From: Agrobacterium tumefaciens_K
GTDB taxonomy: Bacteria > Pseudomonadota > Alphaproteobacteria > Rhizobiales > Rhizobiaceae
DNA length: 64,000 bases
Direction of reading: 5' to 3'
Assembly (NCBI RefSeq): GCF_031801495.1
Contig: NZ_JAOEGC010000002.1
Span: 1,488,001-1,552,000, forward strand
Part shown: positions 51,498 to 60,287 of the stretch, piece after piece
How positions within the stretch are numbered: position 1 is the stretch's first letter
Layout: every line of letters starts with the position of its first letter
Notes under the pieces: generated by a model
What the model saw: the letters and a program-made list of their open reading frames with translations, nothing else
Database searches by the model: none
What the model was told of the DNA's origin: nothing
Program-made: the position numbers and the translations under genes

Positions 51498-52113
51498 TCT
51501 CCTTCCTGGCCTCGTGCTGGCAGGCGGGCTTTCCAGACGCATGGGCGCCAACAAGGCAACGATCATGCTGGGTAACGAGCCGTTGTTGGCACATGTCCTG
51601 CGCCGCATCGCTCCGCAGGTGTCGGACGTCACCGTGAACGCCGCCAACGGCTGGGCAGACCAGTTCGGCAAGCCGGTGCTGCCCGATACGCTCACCGGCC
51701 ATGCCGGACCGCTCGCAGGCGTTCTTGCCGGCATGCGCCATTTCCGGGATCATGGAAACGGTGCGAGCCATTTCCTGACCGTTCCCGCCGACAGCCCGTT
51801 TTTCCCGCTGAATCTCGCCTCCCGTCTGGCCGCGCTTATCACCGGGCCTGACGAGATCGTCATCGCGGCATCCAGCGGCCAGGTGCATCCCGTTTTCGCG
51901 CTTTGGCCGATTTCCCTCGCGGATGATCTGGAAGACTGGCTGAGAGACGAGAAAAACCGCCGCATCCGCGCTTTTCTTGCCCGCCACGTCACCATCGGCG
52001 TATCCTTCCCACCGCTTGAAACGGTGAATGGCAGCATCGATCCATTCTTCAACATCAACACGCCGGATGAACTCACCGTCGCCCGGACCTATCTCGAAAG
52101 CATGGAACCGTGA
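51484..52113 (+). CDS. mobA: Molybdenum cofactor guanylyltransferase
   Basis: MobA attaches GMP to molybdopterin to form the guanine dinucleotide cofactor. The 209-aa nucleotidyltransferase begins LPGLVLAGGLSRRMGANKAT (GTP-binding signature) and has AGPLAGVLAGM and FLTVPADSPFFPL. The length is normal. It overlaps the MFS gene by 14 bp and mobB by 4 bp (GTGA), so the last three genes are translationally coupled. Confidence 0.95.
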   Translation: MSAHDLLPGLVLAGGLSRRMGANKATIMLGNEPLLAHVLRRIAPQVSDVTVNAANGWADQFGKPVLPDTLTGHAGPLAGVLAGMRHFRDHGNGASHFLTVPADSPFFPLNLASRLAALITGPDEIVIAASSGQVHPVFALWPISLADDLEDWLRDEKNRRIRAFLARHVTIGVSFPPLETVNGSIDPFFNINTPDELTVARTYLESMEP

Positions 52114-52625
52114 CCGGACAGAAAGTCTTCGGCATTGCCGGATGGAAAAACTCCGGAAAAACCGGCCTTGCGGTGCGGATCGTCATCGAACTGACCGAAC
52201 GCGGCTACAGGGTTTCCACCATCAAGCACGCCCACCACGACTTCGACATCGACAAGGTGGGAGCTGACAGCTGGCGGCACAGGCAGGCAGGCGCTCACGA
52301 AGTCACCATCGTCTCCGGCACCCGCTTCGCCATCATGCATGAGCTGCGCGGCGCACCGGAACCGACATTCGCCGAAATCCTGGCGCGTATCGATCCCTGC
52401 GATCTGGTGCTGATTGAAGGCTACAAATACGAGCCGGTACCGAAGATCGAGGCGCGACGGCTGGAAGCGGCGAAAACCGAACCGCTCGCACCGACCGATC
52501 CTCACATCGTCGCCATCGCTGCTGACCATCCGGTGAGCGATGCCACCCTGCCCGTTTTCGATCTCGACGATACGAAAACGATTGCCGATTTTATTGAAAA
52601 GACCGTTGGGCTGGTGCGAGGGTAA
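52110..52625 (+). CDS. mobB: Molybdopterin-guanine dinucleotide biosynthesis protein B
   Basis: A 171-aa GTP-binding protein that assists MobA. The P-loop is IAGWKNSGKTGLAVRIV. Then come YRVSTIKHAHHDFDIDKVG and LVLIEGYKYEPVPKIEARR, both standard for MobB. It starts at a GTG overlapping the mobA stop. The operon closes with the terminator at 52682. Confidence 0.95.
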   Translation: MTGQKVFGIAGWKNSGKTGLAVRIVIELTERGYRVSTIKHAHHDFDIDKVGADSWRHRQAGAHEVTIVSGTRFAIMHELRGAPEPTFAEILARIDPCDLVLIEGYKYEPVPKIEARRLEAAKTEPLAPTDPHIVAIAADHPVSDATLPVFDLDDTKTIADFIEKTVGLVRG

Positions 52626-52681
52626 GCTTGCATCCCCGCTGCCGTCATCCGCGGAACAGTTTGTCCCACTATACAAAAAGA

Positions 52682-52709
52682 AAAAGCCGGGCATAGAGCC
52701 CGGCTTCTT
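52682..52709. terminator. Terminator shared by mobB and the LytM-factor gene
   Basis: AAAAGCCGGGC-ATA-GAGCCCGGCTTCTT between convergent genes, with A-run before and T-rich sequence after, so it can serve both strands. Confidence 0.88.
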
Positions 52710-52729
52710 CAATCCTTGAGACGCAAAAC

Positions 52730-54340
52730 CTATTCAAGGAAACTGGATGGGTTCACCGGAGTCGCATCCTTGCGAACCTCGAAGTGAACCTGCGGACGCT
52801 TGGCGCTGCCGGTCATGCCCGACGTTGCGATGGTCTGGCCGCGCTGAACCTTCTGGCCGCGCTGCACGTCCAGATTGGCAGCGTTGCCGTAAACCGTGAC
52901 CTTGCCGTCGTCATGACGGACGAGGACGGTGTTGCCGAGCTGCTTCAGCCCATTGCCCGCATAGATGACCACACCGTTTTCGGCAGCCTTGATCGGCGTG
53001 CCTTCCGGAACCGAGATATTGATTCCGTCGTTGCGGCTGCCGTCGACGTTATCGCCGAAGTTGTTGATGACCGCGCCACGAACCGGCCAGCGATATTTGC
53101 CGATGCCAGTGGATTCCGGAGCGATGGACGCGACATCCGTCTTCTTTTCGATATCGGCGACGCTTGCCGAGGCGGCAGGCGCGGAAGGTGCAGCGGCGGC
53201 AGCAGGTGCCTTGTAGGGCTCAGGCTTGGCCGAGGCTGTTTCGACCGGTTTGACGGCAGCTGCTTCCTTGGCGGGAACGGAAGCCGTCTTGATGGAGTCG
53301 GTGGCAGCACCCGGCATGGTCAGCGTCTGACCGACACGGATGTTTTCGTTGGAAATGCCGTTCGCCGCCTTCAGCGCAGCAACCGACACGCCGTTTTCAC
53401 GGGCGATCTTGGCGAGGCTGTCGCCCGGCTGAACCTTGTATCCGCCAGCCGGAGGCAGCGGCTTTCCGCCAGGAGGCGTGAGCTTGCCATTTTCGGCCGA
53501 AACCTTGTCACGGGCAGCACCCTGCGAAGGCAGAACGGCAACGTTGTTTTCGGGCGTACGCAGCGGCGTCGGCTGATCGCCATTGCCGTTCAGCGCGATG
53601 TTGTCAGCAGCGGCCTTGGCGGCATTGCGCGACTGGCCGAACTTCGGAATGAGGATCGACTGGCCGGGCTGAACCGCCGAGGCGCTCTTCAGGCCGTTGA
53701 CGCGCAGCAGCTCCTTTTCCGGAACGCCGTAACGGTTGGAAAGCGTCTTGATGTTTTCACCGGCACGCAGGGTGACCGACGAAGCGCCGTCCGTGTGCCA
53801 GCCGTTCGTATCCTGCTTGATGGTGGATGTGGTGATGTTGTCGGGGCGAACGGCAGCCTGCTGCGTGGGAGCGGCCAGAGACGGAGCAGCCTTCGGCGCG
53901 GCTGAGGGGAACGGCTGCGCCATCGCTTCGTTGCGGGTTACAGGATCACGGCTGGCGACCTGACCCGGAGCGGCCAGTTCGGAGCGCTGGACCGGGGAGG
54001 AGGAAACAGACCGGGCCGTCGACGGCTGAACACCGCCGTAACCACCGGACGGGTAAGCCTGCCCCATACCTCCATTGGACGCCATGTTCTGGTTGGCATA
54101 ACCACCCTGCGGGGCAGATGCGTAACCGCCGTTCATGTCGCCCCGCGGAATGGGAGCCTGCCCGTAAGATCCGGCGCCCTGCCGGTTGGGAATAGATGCC
54201 GTGGTCATCTGGTCCGGTCCACTGGAGAAGAGGCCGCTGAACCGCGTTGCATCCGAGCTGCAGCCCGTTGCGACGCTTGCCAGCATTGCCGCTGCGAACA
54301 TTTTTGCGACTGATTTTCCGATTTTAGGCGAATTACTCAT
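52730..54340 (-). CDS. LysM/degenerate-LytM lipoprotein (NlpD/DipM-like amidase activator)
   Basis: A 536-aa outer-membrane lipoprotein candidate: the lipobox is in MLASVATGCSSD, followed by a long Gly/Gln/Pro-rich linker, two LysM domains (around TLRAGENIKTLSNRYGV and YKVQPGDSLAKIARENGV), a further disordered linker and a C-terminal M23/LytM domain. The LytM domain lacks the zinc ligands: the HxGxD site reads NDGINI and the HxH site reads QVHFE. Such catalytically dead LytM proteins activate cell-wall amidases during division, as NlpD, EnvC and DipM do. It lies downstream of pcm on the minus strand. ATG 54340 was preferred; 54346 is possible. Confidence 0.88.
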   Translation of the reverse strand: MSNSPKIGKSVAKMFAAAMLASVATGCSSDATRFSGLFSSGPDQMTTASIPNRQGAGSYGQAPIPRGDMNGGYASAPQGGYANQNMASNGGMGQAYPSGGYGGVQPSTARSVSSSPVQRSELAAPGQVASRDPVTRNEAMAQPFPSAAPKAAPSLAAPTQQAAVRPDNITTSTIKQDTNGWHTDGASSVTLRAGENIKTLSNRYGVPEKELLRVNGLKSASAVQPGQSILIPKFGQSRNAAKAAADNIALNGNGDQPTPLRTPENNVAVLPSQGAARDKVSAENGKLTPPGGKPLPPAGGYKVQPGDSLAKIARENGVSVAALKAANGISNENIRVGQTLTMPGAATDSIKTASVPAKEAAAVKPVETASAKPEPYKAPAAAAAPSAPAASASVADIEKKTDVASIAPESTGIGKYRWPVRGAVINNFGDNVDGSRNDGINISVPEGTPIKAAENGVVIYAGNGLKQLGNTVLVRHDDGKVTVYGNAANLDVQRGQKVQRGQTIATSGMTGSAKRPQVHFEVRKDATPVNPSSFLE

Positions 54341-54644
54341 ACGCATGACTCGATCTACACTGACGCCAACCCGCCGCATCACGATCGATCCGGCGCAACT
54401 TCATTCTTTGCAAGGCACCTTTCCCAGAGGAGGAAAACCATGCGTCTATGGAGATGATTAAAGCGCGTTAGTGTTACCACGCCGTTAAAACGTTAAGCCG
54501 TTTGGAGCTTTTTTGACACTTCGATAACCATGTCGCGCGCGGCATGTGCCACGAAGAAACAACAATACAATTGAAAATCAGAGGCTTGAGATAATTCAGA
54601 ACATTCGAAGGCAGACATGGACCGCCCTCAAAATTTTCACTTTG
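54341..54644. other. 304-bp region upstream of the LytM-factor gene
   Basis: It carries the promoter of the LytM-factor gene and the end of pcm. The AT-rich part (about 54460-54640) holds tandem TTAA words. A strong Shine-Dalgarno (AGGAGGAAAACC) precedes a five-codon open frame on the plus strand (54440-54457) with no gene after it. No other gene is visible. Confidence 0.4.
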
Positions 54645-55298
54645 TCACAAATGGCGCGCTATATGGGTCGCCAGAGGCAGATAAGGCGTCTCGAACAGTT
54701 CCTCCCGCTCGAATCGGCTGCCCGTCTTTGAAAAGCGCGTCATGACGCAGCGGTCGTCTTCCGTGATGACCGGCGCGATCATCATGCCGCCGGAAACGAT
54801 CTGTTCCGCGAAGAAACGCGGCATGGTGGTGAACGCCGCCGTGGAAACGATACGGTCGAACGTACCTTCCCCGACCAGGCCGTTGCTGCCATCGGCCTGC
54901 CGGATGACGACATTGCGGATGGAAAGGTCGTCGAGATTGTTCTGCGCGGTCTGAACCAGCGTCTTGAAGCGCTCGAGCGAGAAGACACGCTCGACCCGCC
55001 GCGCCATGATCGCGGTCATGAAACCGCTGCCAGTGCCGATTTCCAGCACGCGCTGCCCCGGCTTCAACTGAAGGCGAGCGAGCGTCTTCACCGCCATGTC
55101 GGCCCCTTCCATGAAGGAGCCGCAGTCCAGCGGAATGGTCCGGCTGGAATAGGCGTCGTTCGCGAACTGCGCCGGAACGAACCTGGAGCGCGGCGTCTGC
55201 TCGACAGCCGTCAAAAGGTCGAGGTCGGAAATCCCCTCGCCCCTCAGCCGAAGCACGAGAGCGGCAAAACCTTCCTTTTCGACCATGGCGGATTTCAA
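54645..55298 (-). CDS. pcm: Protein-L-isoaspartate O-methyltransferase
   Basis: Pcm methylates abnormal isoaspartyl residues for repair. The 217-aa protein has the class I methyltransferase motif VLEIGTGSGFMTAIMA and the substrate and catalytic region around PRSRFVPAQFANDAYS. It overlaps surE by 4 bp (ATGA), and this surE-pcm pairing is conserved across proteobacteria. Confidence 0.95.
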   Translation of the reverse strand: MKSAMVEKEGFAALVLRLRGEGISDLDLLTAVEQTPRSRFVPAQFANDAYSSRTIPLDCGSFMEGADMAVKTLARLQLKPGQRVLEIGTGSGFMTAIMARRVERVFSLERFKTLVQTAQNNLDDLSIRNVVIRQADGSNGLVGEGTFDRIVSTAAFTTMPRFFAEQIVSGGMMIAPVITEDDRCVMTRFSKTGSRFEREELFETPYLPLATHIARHL

Positions 55299-56065
55299 TC
55301 GGCGACTCCGAATCCAAGAGCTTGAGCAACACGATCCTTGACCGTGTAATCGGTAAGGTCAAGCTTCAGCGGCGTAACGGAGATCTTGCCATGCTTGAGA
55401 GCGTGGATATCGGTGCCTTCGCGGAAGGTGCCGAGGCGTTCGCCGAAGCGCAGCCAGTAATAGGGGAAACCGCGACCGTCCTTGCGTTCTTCAACCGTCA
55501 GGCCAAAATCCAGCTTACCCTGCCCTGTCACCGATATACCCTGCACATCGTCCGGCGCGCAGTTCGGGAAATTGAGGTTGAGGAACGTACCGTCAGGCAG
55601 ATCGACGTCGATCAGCTTGCGGATGAGATCCGGCGCGTGGGTTTCCGCAACTTCCCAAGGAGCAGCACGCCCTTCGGCGTGGTTGAACGCCTGGCTGAGC
55701 GCAAAGGAACGTACGCCCTGGAGCGTGCCTTCGATGGCACCTGCGATCGTGCCGGAATAGGTCACGTCATCAGCCATGTTGGCACCGGCATTGACGCCCG
55801 ACAGAACGAGATCAGGCTTTTCCGGCAGAACCTCGCGAATGCCCATGATGACGCAATCGGTCGGCGTGCCGCGCAGCGCGTAGTGCTTGTCGGAAATCTT
55901 CCGCAGACGAAGCGGCTCCGAAAGCGTCAGCGAATGCGCCAGCCCGCTCTGGTCCGTTTCCGGTGCAACGATCCACACATCGTCGGAAAGCGTGCGGGCG
56001 ATACGCTCCAGCACCGCAAGTCCTTCGGCATGAATGCCATCGTCGTTCGTCAACAGAATCCGCAT
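55295..56065 (-). CDS. surE: 5'-nucleotidase SurE
   Basis: SurE is a cytoplasmic phosphatase acting on nucleoside monophosphates, linked to stationary-phase survival. The 256-aa protein begins MRILLTNDDGIHAEGLAVLE with the metal DD motif, followed by VAPETDQSGLAHSLTL, TPTDCVIMGIREVL and LVLSGVNAGANMADDVTYSG. It is coupled to pcm. serS lies upstream on the same strand. Confidence 0.97.
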   Translation of the reverse strand: MRILLTNDDGIHAEGLAVLERIARTLSDDVWIVAPETDQSGLAHSLTLSEPLRLRKISDKHYALRGTPTDCVIMGIREVLPEKPDLVLSGVNAGANMADDVTYSGTIAGAIEGTLQGVRSFALSQAFNHAEGRAAPWEVAETHAPDLIRKLIDVDLPDGTFLNLNFPNCAPDDVQGISVTGQGKLDFGLTVEERKDGRGFPYYWLRFGERLGTFREGTDIHALKHGKISVTPLKLDLTDYTVKDRVAQALGFGVAD

Positions 56066-56130
56066 GTTTCATCTCTCCGGTGCCGTATCCCCGTTTGGGG
56101 ACACTATGATTTCTCTCACAGAAGCTTACC

Positions 56131-56150
56131 GCCCCCGCCATTCCGGGGGC
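56131..56150 (-). terminator. GC-rich hairpin after serS
   Basis: GCCCCCG-CCATTC-CGGGGGC forms a 7-bp stem 20 bp after the serS stop, without a clear T-run; a weak terminator or attenuating hairpin before surE. Confidence 0.5.
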
Positions 56151-56169
56151 GTCTCGAGAAGCCTGACAA

Positions 56170-57453
56170 TCAGGCCGCCTTTTCGATCCGCTTCAGGCCG
56201 CCCATATAGGGCAGCAGCACATCAGGAATTGTGACAGAACCGTCTTCGTTCAGATAATTTTCGAGAACGGCGATCAGGCAGCGGCCAACCGCCGTACCCG
56301 AACCGTTCAGCGTGTGAACGAACTTCGTGGCCTTGTCATCCTTGCCACGGTAACGCGCATTCATGCGACGTCCCTGGAAATCGCCGCAGACCGAGCAGGA
56401 CGAGATTTCGCGGTAGGTGTTCTGACCCGGCAGCCAAACTTCGAGATCGTAGGTCTTGCGCGCACCGAAGCCCATGTCGCCGGTGCACAGCGTCATGGTG
56501 CGGAAATGCAGGCCAAGACGCTTCAGCACTTCCTCAGCGCAGGCCGTCATGCGCTCATGCTCGGCAATCGAGCTTTCCGCATCGGTGATCGAAACGAGTT
56601 CGCACTTCCAGAACTGATGCTGGCGCAACATGCCACGCGTATCGCGACCGGCCGAACCTGCTTCCGAACGGAAGGACGGCGTCAGCGCGGTAAAGCGCAG
56701 CGGCAACTTTTCCTGCTCGAGGATTTCTCCGCCAACGAGGTTGGTCAGCGTCACCTCGGCGGTCGGGATCAGCCAGCGGCCGTCTGTCGTCTTGAACAGG
56801 TCTTCCGAAAACTTGGGAAGCTGGCCGGTGCCGAACATCGCCTCATCTCGCACCAAAAGCGGCGAAGACACTTCCGTGTAACCGTGCTCGCTGGTGTGAA
56901 GGTCAATCATGAACTGACCGAGCGCGCGCTCCAGGCGGGCGAGCTGGCTGGTGAGAACGGTAAAGCGCGCACCGGAAAGCTTGGCGGCACGTTCGAAATC
57001 CATATAGCCGAGCTCTTCGCCGATGTCGAAGTGCTCTTTCGCCTCATGGTTCCAGCCGGGCTTCTGGCCAATGGTGCGGGCAACCACGTTATCGTGCTCG
57101 TCCTTGCCAAGTGGAACATCATCCAGCGGAATGTTGGGGATGCGCGACAGGGCGTCGTTGAGCTCGGCGGTGACCCGACGGTCCTCCTCCTCGGCGCGCG
57201 GCATATCTTCCTTGATGGCGGCGACTTCCGCCTTCAGCTTCTCTGCCAGCTCCGTGTTCTTCTGCGCCATGGCGGCGCCAATTTCCTTGGAAGCGGCATT
57301 GCGACGCGACTGCATGTCCTGCAGGGACTGGATAACGGAACGGCGCTTTTCATCGAGCGCGATCAGACCGGCTGACGCAGGCTCGACGCCACGGCGGGCA
57401 AGTCCCGCATCGAAAGCTTCAGGGTTTTCACGTATCCATTTAATGTCGTGCAT
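56170..57453 (-). CDS. serS: Seryl-tRNA synthetase
   Basis: SerS charges tRNA-Ser. The 427-aa class II synthetase has the N-terminal coiled-coil arm (EKRRSVIQSLQDMQSRRNAA), motif 2 TPSFRSEAGSAGRDTRGMLR, and motif 3 NGSGTAVGRCLIAVLEN. It sits between tatC and surE, all on the minus strand. Confidence 0.97.
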   Translation of the reverse strand: MHDIKWIRENPEAFDAGLARRGVEPASAGLIALDEKRRSVIQSLQDMQSRRNAASKEIGAAMAQKNTELAEKLKAEVAAIKEDMPRAEEEDRRVTAELNDALSRIPNIPLDDVPLGKDEHDNVVARTIGQKPGWNHEAKEHFDIGEELGYMDFERAAKLSGARFTVLTSQLARLERALGQFMIDLHTSEHGYTEVSSPLLVRDEAMFGTGQLPKFSEDLFKTTDGRWLIPTAEVTLTNLVGGEILEQEKLPLRFTALTPSFRSEAGSAGRDTRGMLRQHQFWKCELVSITDAESSIAEHERMTACAEEVLKRLGLHFRTMTLCTGDMGFGARKTYDLEVWLPGQNTYREISSCSVCGDFQGRRMNARYRGKDDKATKFVHTLNGSGTAVGRCLIAVLENYLNEDGSVTIPDVLLPYMGGLKRIEKAA

Positions 57454-57484
57454 CGTGGTTCCAGACCGTTATTGGCGTTCAGTA

Positions 57485-57520
57485 CAAAAACAAAACGCCG
57501 GGACGAATGGCCCGGCGTCT
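57485..57520 (-). terminator. Terminator of the tat operon
   Basis: On the minus strand ACGCCGGG-CCATTCGT-CCCGGCGT is followed by TTTGTTTTTG, 26 bp after the tatC stop and before serS. Confidence 0.85.
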
Positions 57521-57545
57521 GGAGAAAAATGCTGATGGAAAACCG

Positions 57546-58358
57546 TCAGGCCTCGCCGGAACCTTCAAGCTCCCGGCCTTCGGAATCCTTAGCGCGCTTC
57601 TTCTCCACGAGTCGAGCCATGTAGATGGAAATCTCGTAGAGAATGATCGCAGGCAGCGCAAGACCGATCTGGGACATCGGATCCGGCGGCGTCAGCACCG
57701 CGGCGACCACGAAGGCCAGGACGATGGCGAACTTGCGCTTCTCGCGCAGCCAGTCGCTCGTCAGGATGCCGACGCGCGCAAGCAGCGTGGTCACGACAGG
57801 CAACTGGAACACCAGACCGAACGAAAGCACCAGCGTCATGATGAGGCTGAGATATTCGGACACCTTCGGCATCAGCGAAATCGCCACTTCGCCATCTTCC
57901 GGAAGTTGCTGCATGGCCAGGAAGAACCACATCACCATCGGCGTGAAGAAGAAATAGACGAGTGCCGCACCGATCAGGAAAAGGATGGGCGATGCGATGA
58001 GGAACGGCAGGAAGGCGGCGCGTTCGTTCTTGTAAAGACCCGGAGCCACGAACTTGTAGAGCTGTGAGGCGATGACCGGGAAGGAAATCACCATGGCGCC
58101 GAACATGGCAACCTTGATCTGCGTGAAGAAGAACTCCTGCGGCGCAGTATAGATCAGCGACGATTTCGCCACATCCAGCCCGGCCCACAGAACCGCCCAC
58201 TTGTAGGGGATGACCAGCAGGTTGAAGAGATGCTTGGCAACGGCGAAACAGGCGATGAAAGCGATGAAGAACGCACCAAGCGCCCAGATCAGCCGCGTGC
58301 GCAGCTCCATGAGGTGCTCGATAAGCGGCTGCGGCTTATCTTCGATTTCCTCACTCAT
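57546..58358 (-). CDS. tatC: Sec-independent translocase subunit TatC
   Basis: TatC is the multi-span core that recognises twin-arginine signals for folded-protein export. The 270-aa protein has the N-terminal signature PLIEHLMELRTRLIWALG, six membrane segments, and the FxxPxF-type loop with FPVIASQLYKFVAPGLYKNE. Its ATG overlaps the tatB stop (ATGA). Many folded molybdoenzymes use this route, and the Moco genes lie nearby. Confidence 0.97.
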   Translation of the reverse strand: MSEEIEDKPQPLIEHLMELRTRLIWALGAFFIAFIACFAVAKHLFNLLVIPYKWAVLWAGLDVAKSSLIYTAPQEFFFTQIKVAMFGAMVISFPVIASQLYKFVAPGLYKNERAAFLPFLIASPILFLIGAALVYFFFTPMVMWFFLAMQQLPEDGEVAISLMPKVSEYLSLIMTLVLSFGLVFQLPVVTTLLARVGILTSDWLREKRKFAIVLAFVVAAVLTPPDPMSQIGLALPAIILYEISIYMARLVEKKRAKDSEGRELEGSGEA

Positions 58359-59134
58359 GCGTCATCCTTTTTGGCCTTGGCAGCCTTGGCTTTCGGTTTG
58401 GCGGCCACAGTCCCGGCGCCGTCCTTCGCTGCAGCCGTCTTCCGGGCAGCCGTCTTCCTGACCGGCTTGAGGGCTGCGGGTTCGCTGGTCTTCGGCGAGA
58501 TGGCAGCAGCATCCGACGCAGCTGCCGCCTTGGTCCGGGCGACACGTTTCGGCTTGGCGGCGACCAACTCGGCCTCAACCGTCGCAGCTGACTGTGCAGG
58601 AACTGCATCAGCAGACGTCTTTTTCGCCCGTGTACGCTTCGGCTTGGTATCCGCGGTTTCGGTGGCGGCAGCAGTGGCAGCTGCCGTGACCGGAGCGACG
58701 GCCACCGGGACCACCGGTGCCGTCTCGGGCATCTTCAGGTCCGGCAGCTTCGATGTCTCTTCAGGAGCGCTGACCAGCGGCGCGACAGGCTCGCTCGTTT
58801 CCGGAGCGGCCGTAGAAGTCGACGCAGTGGGCGTGGTCACCTTCTGCAGGTCCGACTTGATCTCGTTCCCGAGCTGACGCAGCGGGTTCATCGCATCGCG
58901 CAGCGAATTAGTCGGGTTCAGGTTGCGAACGTCCGATATCGTCTGACGCACATCGTCCATGTCAGCCTCTTTCAAGGCCTCATCGAACTGACTGCGGAAA
59001 TCGCCCGCCATCTTGCGAAGACCGGCCATCGTCTTTCCGAAGGCGCGGATCATTGGCGGCAAGTCCTTCGGGCCGACGACCACGATCAAAACGACCGCAA
59101 TCACCAGAAGCTCGCTCCAGCCGATATCTAACAT
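58355..59134 (-). CDS. tatB: Sec-independent translocase subunit TatB
   Basis: TatB forms the receptor complex with TatC. The 259-aa protein opens MLDIGWSELLVIAVVLIVVV, then GPKDLPPMIRAFGKTM, the canonical helix, hinge and amphipathic region. It is longer than the E. coli protein because of a low-complexity Ala/Lys/Pro-rich tail of about 150 residues, usual in rhizobia. ATG 59134 has GGGAGC 6-7 nt upstream; a TTG one codon earlier is rejected. Confidence 0.95.
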   Translation of the reverse strand: MLDIGWSELLVIAVVLIVVVGPKDLPPMIRAFGKTMAGLRKMAGDFRSQFDEALKEADMDDVRQTISDVRNLNPTNSLRDAMNPLRQLGNEIKSDLQKVTTPTASTSTAAPETSEPVAPLVSAPEETSKLPDLKMPETAPVVPVAVAPVTAAATAAATETADTKPKRTRAKKTSADAVPAQSAATVEAELVAAKPKRVARTKAAAASDAAAISPKTSEPAALKPVRKTAARKTAAAKDGAGTVAAKPKAKAAKAKKDDA

Positions 59135-59187
59135 CAAAATGCTCCCGAAACCGGTTCGGCAATCTCAACGCAAGCAGGAAAACCTGC

Positions 59188-59400
59188 TTACTTGATCTCG
59201 TCGGCCTTGTGCTCGACCGTCTTCGCATTGGCGTCGGTAGACGCAGGCGGCGGCGTCTGATCCTCGTCGGCGATGCCCTTCTTGAAGCTCTTGATGCCCT
59301 TGGCGACATCGCCCATCAGTTCAGGAATCTTGCCACGTCCAAAAAGGACGAGAACAATCACCAGCACGATGAGCCAATGCCACACACTAAAAGAACCCAT
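59188..59400 (-). CDS. tatA: Sec-independent translocase subunit TatA
   Basis: TatA is the pore-forming subunit. The 70-aa protein has MGSFSVWHWLIVLVIVLVLF followed by GRGKIPELMGDVAKGIKSFK, the FGRGKIP hinge being diagnostic. GGAGTTGCAGTT precedes the ATG. The tatA-tatB gap is 53 bp. It is the first gene of the tatABC operon. Confidence 0.97.
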   Translation of the reverse strand: MGSFSVWHWLIVLVIVLVLFGRGKIPELMGDVAKGIKSFKKGIADEDQTPPPASTDANAKTVEHKADEIK

Positions 59401-59534
59401 AACTGCAACTCCTGAATTTCGCTTTCAGACGATGTAAGATGTTTGGAGGGCTTTTTCAAACAGCAAATCGCCCATTCAACAATGAGTGTGCAGAATCTTT
59501 TTCCGCTTAAATTCCAAGCAGTAGAACTCGCACG

Positions 59535-60287
59535 TCAATCGTCGCCATCACCGCCGCTGGGCGCCAGCAATCCAAGCTCCTCCAGATCGAGCTGCGTGAT
59601 GGGATCCTCGTCCTCGCGAAGCTCGTCGCTCATCATCGGCAGAGGCACACCGAAATTGGAAGGAATGCGGCCGGAAAGCAGCCCTGCCCCCTTCAATTCC
59701 TCGAGTCCGGGAAGGTCGCGCAACTCCTCAAGCCCGAAATGGTCGAGGAATTCGACCGTCGTGCCGATCGTGACAGGTCTGCCGGGCGTACGCCGACGAC
59801 CGCGAAACCGGACCCAGCCGGCCTCCATCAGCACGTCGAGCGTGCCGCGCGAAGTCTGCACACCGCGGACATCCTCGATTTCCGCCCGCGTCACTGGCTG
59901 GTGATAGGCAATGATCGCCAGAACCTCGAGTGCCGCCCGCGACAGCTTCTTCGGCTCCTTCTCGTCGGTGCGAATGACGAAGGACAGATCGCCCGCCGTA
60001 CGGAACGCCCAGTTCCCGCCGACCTGAACGAGATTGACGCCACGGCCATTGTAGAAAACCTTGAGCTTCCACATGATGGACGCAACATCCATGCCGCGTG
60101 GAAGACGGTCTGCGATGAAGGCTTCGGACACCGGCTCGGCTGAGGCAAAGACCAGAGCTTCGGCGATCCGCTCGGCCTCTTTCAGCTGCCGCTCGGAAAA
60201 TGCAGCGGTCTCTGCCCCCGTATCATCAGCCACCATGACGGCTTCATCGCCGGAATTGTGCTCGGAAGCATGTTGGTCAGTCGTCAT
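59535..60287 (-). CDS. scpB: Segregation and condensation protein B
   Basis: ScpB, with ScpA and SMC, condenses and segregates the chromosome. The 250-aa protein has two winged-helix domains: AEALVFASAEPVSEAFIADR and ALEVLAIIAYHQPVTRAEIE, then VRGVQTSRGTLDVLMEAGW. ATG 60287 (AAAGGATCAAGA upstream) overlaps scpA by 11 bp and gives the family's N-terminus; the frame extends to 60413 without support. The acidic N- and C-terminal tails are typical in Rhizobiales. Confidence 0.95.
   Translation of the reverse strand: MTTDQHASEHNSGDEAVMVADDTGAETAAFSERQLKEAERIAEALVFASAEPVSEAFIADRLPRGMDVASIMWKLKVFYNGRGVNLVQVGGNWAFRTAGDLSFVIRTDEKEPKKLSRAALEVLAIIAYHQPVTRAEIEDVRGVQTSRGTLDVLMEAGWVRFRGRRRTPGRPVTIGTTVEFLDHFGLEELRDLPGLEELKGAGLLSGRIPSNFGVPLPMMSDELREDEDPITQLDLEELGLLAPSGGDGDD

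Noticed and set aside
54440..54457. Five-codon leader-peptide-like frame with strong Shine-Dalgarno on the plus strand
   Set aside because: No downstream gene on that strand to regulate; most likely chance in the promoter region of the minus-strand gene.
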